Position numbers and translations under genes: made by a program
The notes under the pieces: model-generated
Database searches by the model: none
What the model was told of the DNA's origin: nothing
Seen by the model: the letters and a program-made list of their open reading frames with translations, nothing else
Shown: positions 43,652-52,346 of the stretch, in pieces
Layout of the letters: every line of letters begins with the position of its first letter
How positions within the stretch are numbered: the first letter of the stretch is position 1
NCBI GenBank assembly: GCA_942492115.1
Contig: CALODL010000002.1
Coordinates: 186,001 to 250,000, forward strand
Source of the DNA: CALODL01 sp942492115
Lineage (GTDB): Bacteria; Planctomycetota; Phycisphaerae; UBA1845; CAIVHJ01
Direction of reading: 5' to 3'
Length of the DNA: 64,000 bases

Positions 43652-44090
43652 CGAAATCTTCTCCCGTCTTGATGGCAGCCATGGCCCGAGCGAAGTCCAT
43701 GATGAAATAGGCCGTACTGGCTGTTGTGACGATGACGATGATGGTTAGCGCAGCACTGACAAAGCTCTGGCCGCGGATAAGACTGTCTTCCTGCATCGTG
43801 GCAATGATATGTGGTTTGGACAGAATGAGCATGGAGCACAGGACAATGCCGATCGTCGGCCAGATGGAGATCGAGTGAATAAAACTGTACACCCACACGG
43901 GCTGGGATACCGCGCTCGTCTGACCTTGTGTGCTGTGTAGAAAATGGCCGCGAACAAAGAATTCGCCTGCCTCGAGACGCCCGTTCTTGGCGTCCCCACC
44001 GATGTACGCGTACACGATCGTATACGACAGGAAATTGAGCAGCCCCAGTCCAATGATCCAGATCAGGGCCAAGTCGCGAGTACGCCGCAC
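43644..44090 (-). CDS. Small membrane protein, planctomycete-type hypothetical
   Basis: 148 residues with three membrane helices (LIWIIGLGLLNFLSYTIVYA, then VYSFIHSISIWPTIGIVLCS, and FVSAALTIIVIVTTASTAYF) and an extracytoplasmic loop containing YIGGDAKNGRLEAGEFF. The pattern GGDAxNGxxxxGxYF recurs in planctomycete hypothetical proteins. It overlaps the 5' end of the DinG-like gene by 8 bp and follows thiG by 25 bp on the same strand. Function unknown. Confidence 0.7.
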   Translation of the reverse strand: MRRTRDLALIWIIGLGLLNFLSYTIVYAYIGGDAKNGRLEAGEFFVRGHFLHSTQGQTSAVSQPVWVYSFIHSISIWPTIGIVLCSMLILSKPHIIATMQEDSLIRGQSFVSAALTIIVIVTTASTAYFIMDFARAMAAIKTGEDFGV

Positions 44091-44115
44091 GGGTTGTTCC
44101 TTCCTCGAGGCCGAC

Positions 44116-44925
44116 TCAGGCTTCGATCATCCCATCGAATGTACTCGATGCGGTCGCGTAGGCTCTCTTGGGAATCCGGCCCGCGTGGTACGCATGGTAA
44201 CCCGCTTCGATTGCGGCTTTCATCGCCGTGGCCATGCGCACGGGGTCCTTGGCGCTGGCGATGCCGGTGTTGAGCAGCACGCCATCCGCGCCCAACTCCA
44301 TGGCAATGGTCACGTCCGAGGCCGTGCCGACGCCGGCATCGACAATCACCGGGTAGTCCGGATCACCCTCCTTGAGATACTCGAGTGCGATACGCATGTT
44401 GTTCGGGTTCAAAATGCCCTGCCCGCTGCCAATGGGGGACCCGGCCGGCATCACGCTCCTGGCCCCGAGCTGTTTGAGCTTGAGACACTGCACGGGGTCG
44501 TCGTTGGTGTAGACCAGAACCTGAAAGCCGTCATCGACCAGTTCGCGTGTTGCTTCGAGTGTACCGACGGGATCGGGCAGCAGGGTTTTCTTGTCGGCGA
44601 GCACCTCGAGTTTGACCCAGCCGGCACCCGGGTTGGACAGGCCTTCGAGCAGCTCGCGGGCCAGACGCGCGTGCCGCACGGCATCACGAGCTGTAAAACA
44701 GCCTGCGGTGTTGGGCAGAATCGTATAGCGATCCAGATCGATGAAGTCGAGGAGACTGCGGTTGTTCGCATCGTATAAACGCTCGCGGCGGACCGCGACG
44801 GTCACGACCTGGCTACCGGAGGCCGCAAGCGCCTCAGCCATTACCTCGTAGGTCGTGTACTTGCCTGTGCCGACGAACAACCGCGAACGGAATTCGAACG
44901 TTCCAACCCGTAGAGCCTGCCCCAT
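44116..44925 (-). CDS. thiG: Thiazole synthase
   Basis: 270 residues from the ATG at 44925, which lies 2 bases after the thiS stop; an upstream extension overlaps thiS and is rejected. It forms the thiazole phosphate ring of thiamine from deoxyxylulose phosphate, a glycine-derived imine and ThiS thiocarboxylate, in the cytoplasm. Conserved: FRSRLFVGTGKY, the Schiff-base Lys in AGWVKLEVL, MPAGSPIGSGQG, and DAGVGTASDVTIAMELG. The family's usual TVAxRR motif is present. With thiS it forms a two-gene unit; thiL lies at 49.9 kb. Confidence 0.97.
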   Translation of the reverse strand: MGQALRVGTFEFRSRLFVGTGKYTTYEVMAEALAASGSQVVTVAVRRERLYDANNRSLLDFIDLDRYTILPNTAGCFTARDAVRHARLARELLEGLSNPGAGWVKLEVLADKKTLLPDPVGTLEATRELVDDGFQVLVYTNDDPVQCLKLKQLGARSVMPAGSPIGSGQGILNPNNMRIALEYLKEGDPDYPVIVDAGVGTASDVTIAMELGADGVLLNTGIASAKDPVRMATAMKAAIEAGYHAYHAGRIPKRAYATASSTFDGMIEA

Positions 44926-44927
44926 GA

Positions 44928-45128
44928 CTACCCACCTCCGACCAGAGTCACGATCTCCACGGCATCGCCATCGGACAACGACGTCGCCTCGAAGTGCTTG
45001 CGGGAAACCAGCTCGGCATTGAGTTCGACGGCCACGCGGCGCGGCTCGAGTTTGCATTGCGCGAGAAGAGCTGCAACGGTCAGACCTTCTTGGACCTTCT
45101 GCGCCTCGCCGTTGACCGTGACGTTCAT
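44928..45128 (-). CDS. thiS: Sulfur carrier protein ThiS
   Basis: 66 residues from the ATG at 45128. Ubiquitin-like fold (MNVTVNGEAQKVQEGLTVAA) ending in VGGG, where the terminal Gly becomes a thiocarboxylate that supplies sulfur to ThiG. A promoter is visible upstream (45209-45238). No ThiF is in the window. Confidence 0.93.
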   Translation of the reverse strand: MNVTVNGEAQKVQEGLTVAALLAQCKLEPRRVAVELNAELVSRKHFEATSLSDGDAVEIVTLVGGG

Positions 45129-45208
45129 GATTGATTGCCTTGACGTCCGGGTTGCTCCTGCGTTGGCAACCGGATTGTATCGTGACACCGCGCCGTGCCG
45201 CTTCCGAG

Positions 45209-45238
45209 ATTATAGAAAAACCCTGCGGGGGCCATCAA
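45209..45238 (-). promoter_or_regulatory. Promoter of thiSG
   Basis: On the minus strand TTGATG, 18-base spacer and a perfect TATAAT, about 80 bases before the thiS start. The -35 overlaps the stop codon of the upstream gene. No thiamine-pyrophosphate riboswitch sequence was recognised in the leader. Confidence 0.5.
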
Positions 45239-45519
45239 GGCGGCGGGAGCCGATCTGCAAAATGGACGAGGAGGTAGACGATCCCGACTGCCGGCAAACC
45301 CAGCCCAATGGCGACTTTGGCTTGCAGGCGGACCGGGACGAACAGGTCGGGATTCTTCCGTGTGCCCCACAGCACGATCCCCGAAAAGGTGAATGCGAAG
45401 ACGGTGGCGTAGAGATCGATGGTCACCATGATGTCGTTGAATGCCGGCCGATAGACCACCATGACCAATGAGAGCACGAGTGCGCCAAGAGCGAACCATA
45501 CGCTGGCCAGAGCGATCAT
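45235..45519 (-). CDS. Small membrane protein, unknown
   Basis: 94 residues with three membrane helices (VWFALGALVLSLVMVVY, IDLYATVFAFTFSGIVLW, VAIGLGLPAVGIVYLLVHF). No recognised family. It follows speB by 21 bp on the same strand and probably ends that transcript. Function unknown. Confidence 0.65.
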   Translation of the reverse strand: MIALASVWFALGALVLSLVMVVYRPAFNDIMVTIDLYATVFAFTFSGIVLWGTRKNPDLFVPVRLQAKVAIGLGLPAVGIVYLLVHFADRLPPP

Positions 45520-45540
45520 GTGGTGTCCTCGACGGTGTGT

Positions 45541-46404
45541 TCAGGACTGGGCCAGTCCGATGATGCGATAGGCCAGACGGGCGGCCAGAAACTCTGTGAC
45601 GGCTGTTCCGCCTTGCGGAGCGACCTCAACGATATCGGCTGCGACGATCGTGCATTGCTCAGCGACGGCACCCAGGAGATCAGTGACCTGGAACCAGTTG
45701 AGTCCACCGGGTTCGGGTGTTCCGGTGCCGGGGGCATAGGCTGGGTCGAGCCCATCGATGTCTATCGTGACGTATACGGTTTTGGACAGGCCGGCGAGGG
45801 CGGTCTCAATCCACCGGGGATCGTCATGGGTCGTGCGGGCGGTGACCGGTGTGATGCCGTGGGCGGTCATGAATGTCGCCTCTTCGAGCGAGTAGCTGCG
45901 AATGCCAACGCCCTGGAACGGCAATCCTGCATCGTGGATACGCCGCATGACGCAGGCGTGCGAACAGCGCGACCCCTCGTAGTCATCGCGGAGATCGGCG
46001 TGCGCATCGATTTGCAGGACCGACAGGCCACTGTGGGCGCGGGCGGCCGCACGAACCGCGGGACCCGTGACGCCATGCTCGCCGCCCAGCATCATCAGGA
46101 ACTTGCCATCATCGATGATGCGCGAGGCACACGCCTCGACGGCGTCGTGCATCGCTTGTGGATCGGCGAGCGGTAGGAGCGGATCCACTGTAGTGATGCC
46201 GGCATCGACCGATTCACGCCCCAGATCAGCGTCGTAGTGCTCGACCTGCTGCGAGGCTGTGATGATGCTTCGGGGGCCGTGACGCGTACCGGGAAGATAG
46301 CTCGTCGTGGCGTCATAGGGCACGGGCAGCACGGCGAACCGCGCGGGGCCGTAGGTCGATAATTCGGCAGGCAGGCCGAGGAAGTTATCCGGAACTGTTT
46401 CCAT
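45541..46404 (-). CDS. speB: Agmatinase (arginase/ureohydrolase family)
   Basis: 287 residues from the ATG at 46404. It hydrolyses agmatine to putrescine and urea with two Mn ions. Metal ligands are all present: GGEHG, IDAHADLRDDYEG, SHACVMRR and TIDIDGLDPAYAPGTGTPEPGGL. The gene lies 56 bp downstream of the pyruvoyl arginine decarboxylase, so the two make arginine to putrescine in two steps. No spermidine synthase is present in the window. Confidence 0.93.
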   Translation of the reverse strand: METVPDNFLGLPAELSTYGPARFAVLPVPYDATTSYLPGTRHGPRSIITASQQVEHYDADLGRESVDAGITTVDPLLPLADPQAMHDAVEACASRIIDDGKFLMMLGGEHGVTGPAVRAAARAHSGLSVLQIDAHADLRDDYEGSRCSHACVMRRIHDAGLPFQGVGIRSYSLEEATFMTAHGITPVTARTTHDDPRWIETALAGLSKTVYVTIDIDGLDPAYAPGTGTPEPGGLNWFQVTDLLGAVAEQCTIVAADIVEVAPQGGTAVTEFLAARLAYRIIGLAQS

Positions 46405-46460
46405 GTTGCCCAACGAATGGCGCCCAACCAGGCAGTTAGCCAAGTTCTGCGGAAGAGCCT

Positions 46461-47009
46461 TTAGATGAACACCGCTGCTGCAACGACCGTGGTCCACAAC
46501 CCATCTTTATCCCCTTCGGCAGTTTGAACCGTCGCCCGGGTTTTGACGATCAGATTGCTGCTGCGGTAGATATCGCGGCGTTCGTCCCAGGCCGTGTCCG
46601 GGTCGAGATCGATTCCAAGCGTCGTGGCCAGCATGGTCGCCGCCATGTCCTCAACGAGGTCGCCGCACCTCCGGGCCGTCAGCCCGAAGCCGTGGTGTTC
46701 GGAGATGTAGCCATAGTGGTTGGCTGTAGACGGTAACGCCAGACCGATGCCGGAGCACAACAAACGGTTGGGTTCATCGCCGCGGATTTCAGCCATGACG
46801 CAGTGCGCGATCTGGCCGGCTTGAAGTTTCTTGAGACCCTGGGCTCGGGTGATGATCTTGCAGCCGGGCGGATAAATACTGCTCACACGCACCAGGTTCA
46901 GGTGAGCAATACCCGCCTTGCGCAGAGCTTCCTCGAACGACTGCAGGTTATGCCGGTGCTTGCCTACACCCTTGGTGAAAAACATCGCGCTGGGGACCAA
47001 ACTTTCCAT
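46461..47009 (-). CDS. pdaD: Pyruvoyl-dependent arginine decarboxylase
   Basis: 182 residues, with AGGAGG before the ATG at 47009. It converts arginine to agmatine. The proenzyme cuts itself between two Ser in RVSSIYPPG (residues 43-44), and the new N-terminal Ser becomes the pyruvoyl cofactor. Other conserved text: GVGKHRHNLQSFEEALRKAGI and MAEIRGDEPNRL, plus the ISEHHGFG segment. This form is common in archaea and some bacteria, while most bacteria use the PLP enzyme. speB follows directly. Confidence 0.93.
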   Translation of the reverse strand: MESLVPSAMFFTKGVGKHRHNLQSFEEALRKAGIAHLNLVRVSSIYPPGCKIITRAQGLKKLQAGQIAHCVMAEIRGDEPNRLLCSGIGLALPSTANHYGYISEHHGFGLTARRCGDLVEDMAATMLATTLGIDLDPDTAWDERRDIYRSSNLIVKTRATVQTAEGDKDGLWTTVVAAAVFI

Positions 47010-47061
47010 TCACGGAGCCTCCTGTGGGGACGGTGCAGATGCCGAATCGGGAAGGCGGGCA

Positions 47062-47688
47062 TTATAGCCTGTGACGGCTGCGATTCCAGGCCTCGAGCGG
47101 GGTGACCAGATGTTCTGCGATGTGTCTCAGTGCCTGGGCTCGATGACTGATGCGATTCTTGTGGTCGGGGGCAAGTTCGGCCGCAGTGCAAGCGAGGTCC
47201 GGGATCAGGAAGTAGGGATCATAACCGAAACCGTTGGTCCCGCGCGGTTCGTCAATGATCCGGCCCTCGAAAACACCTGCAGCCAGGCACAGTTCGGTAC
47301 TCGGTGGGGCCACTACGGCGATGGCACAACGGAATCGGGCCGTACGCCGCGCAATGGGGACACCCGCCAGGGCCTGAATCAGCTTGGCATTGTTGGCTGC
47401 ATCATCACACTGCGGACCCGCATAGCGCGCGGACCACACGCCGGGCTGACCATTGAGACAATCGACCTCCAGGCCGGAATCGTCGGCCAGGGTCACGTGG
47501 CCGACGAGCTCGGCGTAGTGCCTGGCTTTCTTCAGGGCGTTGCCGGCAAATGTGTCGGCATCTTCGATGGGTTCGGGCAGACCGGGGTAGGCGTCGAGGC
47601 TGACCAGGTCGACCGGCAGGTGACGCAGAATCGCAGCGATCTCGCGCCGCTTGCCAACGTTCGACGTGGCCACCACCATGCGGGTCAA
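47062..47688 (-). CDS. rdgB: XTP/dITP pyrophosphatase (Ham1/RdgB family)
   Basis: 208 residues from a TTG at 47688 that overlaps the upstream stop (TTGA); ATG 47679 would remove three residues and fits the family as well. It removes non-canonical purine triphosphates (XTP, ITP, dITP). Motifs: ATSNVGKRREI, TFAGNALKKA, LADDSGLEVD, GVWSARYAG, GFGYDPYF and the final KNRISHRAQAL. It belongs to the minus-strand series with the SPOR-like lipoprotein and rph. Confidence 0.95.
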   Translation of the reverse strand: MTRMVVATSNVGKRREIAAILRHLPVDLVSLDAYPGLPEPIEDADTFAGNALKKARHYAELVGHVTLADDSGLEVDCLNGQPGVWSARYAGPQCDDAANNAKLIQALAGVPIARRTARFRCAIAVVAPPSTELCLAAGVFEGRIIDEPRGTNGFGYDPYFLIPDLACTAAELAPDHKNRISHRAQALRHIAEHLVTPLEAWNRSRHRL

Positions 47689-48527
47689 GGTTGCGGGCTC
47701 TTCTGCGGAATGCGTACGAGGAACGAGTAGGGCGGATAGGACCTGCCTTGAACGATCTTGGTGCGTTTCTGACCGTTCTCGTAATTGAATCCGAACTCCT
47801 CACGTTTGCGTTGCAGCGCCTGAACCTCCGCAGAGTACACCAAGCGCCCATCGGCGTCTTCACGCACGGCGTCGGCACCGAAGGTCCCGATCGTGACACT
47901 GGCCTTCTGCCCGGCAAAATGGTAGTAGGCCTCGACGCCTTCGCGGCGAAACTGCCGCACCATTTCGACTGCCGCCTGGCGCGGTTGATTGAAACCCAGT
48001 TCGGGAAAGAAGGCGGCAATCTGCAACGTATAGATTCCCTGCGCATTCTCCAGTGCCCATTCTGGCGGTCCATCGTACATCTCGCCCAGTTGCACCATGC
48101 GCGCGTTGACGAAAAACCGTCGACCCTGCTCGTCTCCAAGGTCGGCGATGAGTTGCAAATCGCTGGTCAATTCCGGGGGGGTGGAACGTGTATCGGTACG
48201 CGGATCCACGCGGCGTTCGTAGGTGCCGTAGATCAGGCGGCTCGAGTTGGTGCTCGCATCATGCTGGCAGCGCACGTCGCCGGCGCGGATGCCCGACGTT
48301 TGACGCAGCGTTTCGGCAACCTGTTCGCAGTACAGGCGATGGTCGCGTTGCGGAAATTCCGCACATTCGATCGTCCACTGTTCAACCGGCTTGCGATTGA
48401 AAATAGAAAAATTGCGGCGGGCCGTGGTCGTACGCGTACTGCTGCGCTCGCCGCCTTCGCAGCCGCTCAGGGCGACTCCGATCGACAACATGATGGCCCA
48501 CGATACGAATCGTCTCATGCTTATCAT
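47685..48527 (-). CDS. Lipoprotein with a SPOR-like domain
   Basis: 280 residues from the ATG at 48527, which overlaps the rph stop (ATGA); ATG 48518 is the alternative. Signal MRRFVSWAIMLSIGVALSGC with lipobox ALSGC. The C-terminal half has a SPOR-like unit: YTLQIAAFFPELGFNQPRQ, then RREGVEAYYHFAGQKASVTI. SPOR domains bind stripped peptidoglycan strands at division sites. It is probably in the outer membrane or periplasm. Its link to rph and rdgB is positional only. Confidence 0.75.
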   Translation of the reverse strand: MISMRRFVSWAIMLSIGVALSGCEGGERSSTRTTTARRNFSIFNRKPVEQWTIECAEFPQRDHRLYCEQVAETLRQTSGIRAGDVRCQHDASTNSSRLIYGTYERRVDPRTDTRSTPPELTSDLQLIADLGDEQGRRFFVNARMVQLGEMYDGPPEWALENAQGIYTLQIAAFFPELGFNQPRQAAVEMVRQFRREGVEAYYHFAGQKASVTIGTFGADAVREDADGRLVYSAEVQALQRKREEFGFNYENGQKRTKIVQGRSYPPYSFLVRIPQKSPQP

Positions 48528-49246
48528 CTCCTCGAGATACGCAGCGCCCTGTCTTGCTGACGAATCAGTTCGCGTATGCCGAAAGCACCGTATGTTAGCA
48601 TCGTATCGAGCTGTCGACGAGTGAAACTGGACTTCTCCGCGGTGCCCTGGATTTCGATGAACTGCCCTCCGGACGTCATCGCCAGGTTCATATCCACCTC
48701 AGCATTGACATCCTCTGAATAATCAAGGTCCAGCAGTACCCGATCACCGACCACGCCGACGCTGACCGCTGCCACCGATTGCGTGATGCAATTCTCGCGA
48801 ATGAGTTTGCGTTTGCGCAGATCGCGAACGGCATCGTACAGTGCGACATACGCGCCGGTCAGGCTCGCGGTCCGCGTGCCCCCATCGGCCTGCAACACGT
48901 CACAGTCAATGAGTATGGTGTTCTCACCAAGTTTCTCGAAGTCGACGACACTGCGCAGAATGCGACCAATGAGGCGTTGAATTTCCTGGGTACGGCCGTC
49001 GACACGACCGCGGTTGCGCGGACGACGTGACGACGTCGATCCCGGCAGCATGTCATATTCGGCCGTGACCCAGCCCTGTCCACTATCGGCCCGCCATTTC
49101 GGCACGCCTTCCTGGGCGCAGGCCGTGCACATGACGGCGGTTTGGCCGCACTCGATGAGCACGGACCCGGCGGCCTGTCCCATATAGCGACGTTTGATCT
49201 TGACCGGACGCAGTTGTTTGGCCTTGCGGCCCTCAGCTCGTGGCAT
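48524..49246 (-). CDS. rph: Ribonuclease PH
   Basis: 240 residues from the ATG at 49246; the open frame goes on upstream but is not family-like. It trims tRNA 3' ends by phosphorolysis. Motifs: GSVLIECGQTAVMCTA, WVTAEYDMLPGST, the RxxRGRVDGRTQEIQRLIGRILR region, DCDVLQADGGTRTASLTGAYVAL and NAEVDMNLAMTSGGQFIEIQGTAE. Complete. Since tRNA-Ile2 here has no encoded CCA, trimming plus CCA addition is the likely path for that tRNA. Confidence 0.96.
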   Translation of the reverse strand: MPRAEGRKAKQLRPVKIKRRYMGQAAGSVLIECGQTAVMCTACAQEGVPKWRADSGQGWVTAEYDMLPGSTSSRRPRNRGRVDGRTQEIQRLIGRILRSVVDFEKLGENTILIDCDVLQADGGTRTASLTGAYVALYDAVRDLRKRKLIRENCITQSVAAVSVGVVGDRVLLDLDYSEDVNAEVDMNLAMTSGGQFIEIQGTAEKSSFTRRQLDTMLTYGAFGIRELIRQQDRALRISRR

Positions 49247-49371
49247 GTTGATCTCACTCCTGGCTGGCGCTTGGCGTCCGGGCCCCAACATGATGCTCAC
49301 AGCCCGACAGGGGAACGGAACAGCTTGGTTATCTTGTGGATTTAGGTCTTGTTCAGGGCACCGGCCCCCGG

Positions 49372-49860
49372 TTACGGTTGCGCGGCCACGTCCTCGAGAG
49401 CCGCTGTGAGCCATGCCTCGGACTCCGGCCCGGTGGCCCGCCATGCCAGCTGCCGGTGCGTATCACCGCTGACCGTGATGTCGACAATCAGATGATCTGC
49501 GGGGAGTTCATCGGCGATGCGTTCGGCCCATTCGATCAACACGACTGCATCGGGGGCGATCAGCTCGTCGAAGCCGAGGGCCGCGAGTTCGCCGCCGCTC
49601 TCGAGGCGGTAGGCATCGATGTGCTGGAGCTTCAGCCGGCCGTCGTATTCGTTTATGATCACGAACGTTGGACTATTGACCACACGCGGGTCCTCGACGT
49701 CGATGCCCACCGCGATGCCCTTGGCCAGATGGGTCTTGCCAGCTCCCAGTGAACCATTCATGGCCAGCACCGCGCCGCCTGTGGCGTGGCGACCGAACGC
49801 CGCGCCGATGCGGAAGGTGTCCTCGACCGAGGCGCTCGTAGTCGTGTAGGTGGCAGTCAT
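49372..49860 (-). CDS. tsaE: tRNA threonylcarbamoyladenosine biosynthesis protein TsaE
   Basis: 162 residues from the ATG at 49860. The ATPase of the t6A machine that modifies A37 of ANN-decoding tRNAs. Walker A is GSLGAGKTHLAKGIA; the family motif SPTFVIINEY follows, then HIDAYRLESGGELAALGFDE and VLIEWAER. It lies 25 bp after thiL on the same strand. Confidence 0.95.
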   Translation of the reverse strand: MTATYTTTSASVEDTFRIGAAFGRHATGGAVLAMNGSLGAGKTHLAKGIAVGIDVEDPRVVNSPTFVIINEYDGRLKLQHIDAYRLESGGELAALGFDELIAPDAVVLIEWAERIADELPADHLIVDITVSGDTHRQLAWRATGPESEAWLTAALEDVAAQP

Positions 49861-49885
49861 GGTGGGCGAGTGTACAAAGTGGATG

Positions 49886-50803
49886 CTAATGTGAGAAGCC
49901 GAATGCAGGGAGTGACGTGCGGGCACCCGCCACGTCTTCCAGCCACAGGCCTGCGGGGCACAGGCGGCCAATGACCTGCCACGGGCAGGCCAGTTCAACA
50001 AGTTGTTCGTGGGCAGTGGGCGCGATGGCTGCCAGCAGTTCGAAGTCCTCGCCATCCCCAAGGACATGATCAAGCACATCGCGTGCACCTGCGGCCAAAC
50101 GGTGGGCCGCGGGGCTGGCTACCGCCGAGATCCTGCTGCGCTCCAGCACGGCGCCGCAACCTGATGCAGTGGCCATCCGGTGAGTATCGATGGCCAGCCC
50201 GTCCGTGATGTCCATGAGTGCATGGAGGGCCGGTCCCAGTCCGCTGACCAGGGCGTGGGCTTCGGCGATGCGCGGGACGAAGTCGAGATGATGGCCTGCG
50301 CTGCTGCCCCCCAACATGCCGCTGACACACAGAAGATCACCGTCCTGCCCACCGCTGCGCCGAACGGGCTGCGTGCCGGGCCACGGGGTCGCGACGACCG
50401 TGACATCGATGGCCACGCCGCCATCCCAGCTGGTCGTGTCGCCACCGACGATCGGGCAAGTGTAGCGGGCTGCGGTCGTGAACATCCCTTGCAGCACCGC
50501 ACGGCCGGTTTCGAAAACCCGACTGCGCGGCAGCGCCAGCGCCACCGTGGCATAACGTGGTTCGACGGCCATCGCAGCACAATCACTGAGGCAGGCCGCA
50601 AGAGCCTTGTGACCGACTTGCTCGAGCGTGCAGCGGTTGAGGTCAAAGTGTGTGCCCTCGAGGATCATGTCGCTGGCGATCAGAACCTGACCGTGGCCCG
50701 GATCGACCGCGGCCATGTCATCGCCATGGCCGATGATCACGCCGTCAACCGCGTGGGCCTGCTGCCTGAGCCACTCGATGAGTTTGAGTTCTTCGTTCGC
50801 CAT
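49886..50803 (-). CDS. thiL: Thiamine-monophosphate kinase
   Basis: 305 residues from the ATG at 50803. It phosphorylates thiamine phosphate to the active diphosphate. Motifs: GHGDDMAAV (ATP-binding, usual GDDAAV), SDMILEGTHFDL, HKALAACLSDCAAMAVEP, VGGDTTSWDGG, MDITDGLAIDTHRMA and GDGEDFELL. thiS and thiG lie 5 kb away on the same strand. Divergent from trkA. Confidence 0.95.
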   Translation of the reverse strand: MANEELKLIEWLRQQAHAVDGVIIGHGDDMAAVDPGHGQVLIASDMILEGTHFDLNRCTLEQVGHKALAACLSDCAAMAVEPRYATVALALPRSRVFETGRAVLQGMFTTAARYTCPIVGGDTTSWDGGVAIDVTVVATPWPGTQPVRRSGGQDGDLLCVSGMLGGSSAGHHLDFVPRIAEAHALVSGLGPALHALMDITDGLAIDTHRMATASGCGAVLERSRISAVASPAAHRLAAGARDVLDHVLGDGEDFELLAAIAPTAHEQLVELACPWQVIGRLCPAGLWLEDVAGARTSLPAFGFSH

Positions 50804-50973
50804 GGGTCTCCGGCTCGAGTCCATCGTTATTGTCCATGCCACCCCTGGAGGTTCAACCGCCAAAAGAGTTTGATTGTTGCACGACTACGTCCTGGCCAGT
50901 AGGCTCCTCGGTCGTCTCGGTCCGCTCGAGAGGCCCGGACACCCATACAGAGTGAAAGATCCGGCGAGCAGGC

Positions 50974-52314
50974 ATGAATATCATCATCTGCGGCGCGGGC
51001 GAGGTTGGCCGCTACACGGCCGAGGTCCTCGACCGGCGCGGCGATCACATTACGATGATCGATTTGTCCTCCAAGGCGCTTGGGCGTTTCGAGGAGGACG
51101 TCGATGTCCGCGCCCTTCAGGGGTCGTGCTGTTACTCCACTGTCCTCAAGGAAGCAGGCGTCGAGCGCTGCGATGTACTTGTTGCCGCGACCCAGCAGGA
51201 CGAGATCAACCTGCTCACCGCCGCGATCGCCAAACGCATGGGTGCGGGCAAGGTGCTCGTACGTATCCACCATCGCACGTACCTCAACCGCTCTCGGTTC
51301 GATTACGCCGAGAGTCTCGAGATCGACCACTTGATCTGCCCTGAGTATCTCACCGCGATGCACATCGCCAGGACGCTGTACAACCCGGGGGCCATGGCCA
51401 TCGAGCGTTTCGCACAAGATCAGGTCGAGATGCAGCAGTATGCCGTCAACAAGGACTCACAGGCGATCGGCGTGAAGCTGATCGACCTCGAGCTGCCACC
51501 GGGAATTCGCCTGGCGACGATTCGACGGAACGACAACGCGTACATTCCCAGCGGTACCTCCATGCTCGAGGCGGAGGACGTCGTAACCGTCATCGGCGAC
51601 CCGCGGCACTCGGACAAAGTGAGCAAGATGTTCGGCCAATTGCGTGGTGCAACGCAGAAGATCGTCATCATGGGGGGCACGACCATGGGCGTGTGGTTGG
51701 CGCGGGCCATGGCCAATCCGCGGTTCTCGGTGCGGCTGTTCGAGACAGACCGGGCCCGCGCCGAGGAGCTGTCCGACAAGCTGGGGCACGTGACCATTCT
51801 GCAGGCTGACCCGACCGATCCCACCGTGTTCAGCGAAGAGCATCTTGATCAGTGCGATGCGTTCATCGGTGTGTCCGAAGATGACGAGCACAACATTCTG
51901 GGTGCGCTGCAGGCCAAGTCGATGGGAGCCGAGAAGACGGGCGTCGTCGTCAAGGAATCCACCTATCTTCGACTGCTTGGACAGCTGGGCGTCGATCATC
52001 CGTTCAGTCCGCGCATCGAAGCTGCCAAGGAACTGTTGAAGCTGATTGATGATGCGCCGGTTCGTCGGATGGCCACTCTCGAAGCCGAAGTGGCCGAACT
52101 CTTCGAATTGTCCCCGGCACGAACCGGAACGGCCATTGACCAGCCGCTCAAGAGTGTCAAACTGCCAAAGGGGTCGTTCGTTGCCGCCATCCAGAGAAAT
52201 GGCCAGGTCCGTGTGCCTGGCGGGGACGATGCCGTGCAGGTCGGAGACGTACTGATCGCCATCGGACCAGCAGGTATTGAGAAGAAACTTCGCGACCTGT
52301 TCGTCGGACGCTAG
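50974..52314 (+). CDS. trkA: Trk potassium uptake regulatory protein TrkA
   Basis: 446 residues. Two RCK units, each an NAD-binding Rossmann domain plus a TrkA_C domain: the first begins MNIIICGAGEVGRYTAEVLD, the second KIVIMGGTTMGVWLARAM at about residue 230. TrkA_C parts are near 145-215 and 365-446. It binds NAD(H)/ATP and gates the TrkH channel, whose gene follows 32 bp downstream. Confidence 0.96.
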   Translation: MNIIICGAGEVGRYTAEVLDRRGDHITMIDLSSKALGRFEEDVDVRALQGSCCYSTVLKEAGVERCDVLVAATQQDEINLLTAAIAKRMGAGKVLVRIHHRTYLNRSRFDYAESLEIDHLICPEYLTAMHIARTLYNPGAMAIERFAQDQVEMQQYAVNKDSQAIGVKLIDLELPPGIRLATIRRNDNAYIPSGTSMLEAEDVVTVIGDPRHSDKVSKMFGQLRGATQKIVIMGGTTMGVWLARAMANPRFSVRLFETDRARAEELSDKLGHVTILQADPTDPTVFSEEHLDQCDAFIGVSEDDEHNILGALQAKSMGAEKTGVVVKESTYLRLLGQLGVDHPFSPRIEAAKELLKLIDDAPVRRMATLEAEVAELFELSPARTGTAIDQPLKSVKLPKGSFVAAIQRNGQVRVPGGDDAVQVGDVLIAIGPAGIEKKLRDLFVGR

Positions 52315-52346
52315 TGCTCAGCAATTCGCAGTCATAGGACACAGCA

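Noticed and set aside
45129..45234. TPP riboswitch before thiS
   Set aside because: The leader is only about 75 bases and lacks the conserved CTGAGA and related core elements.
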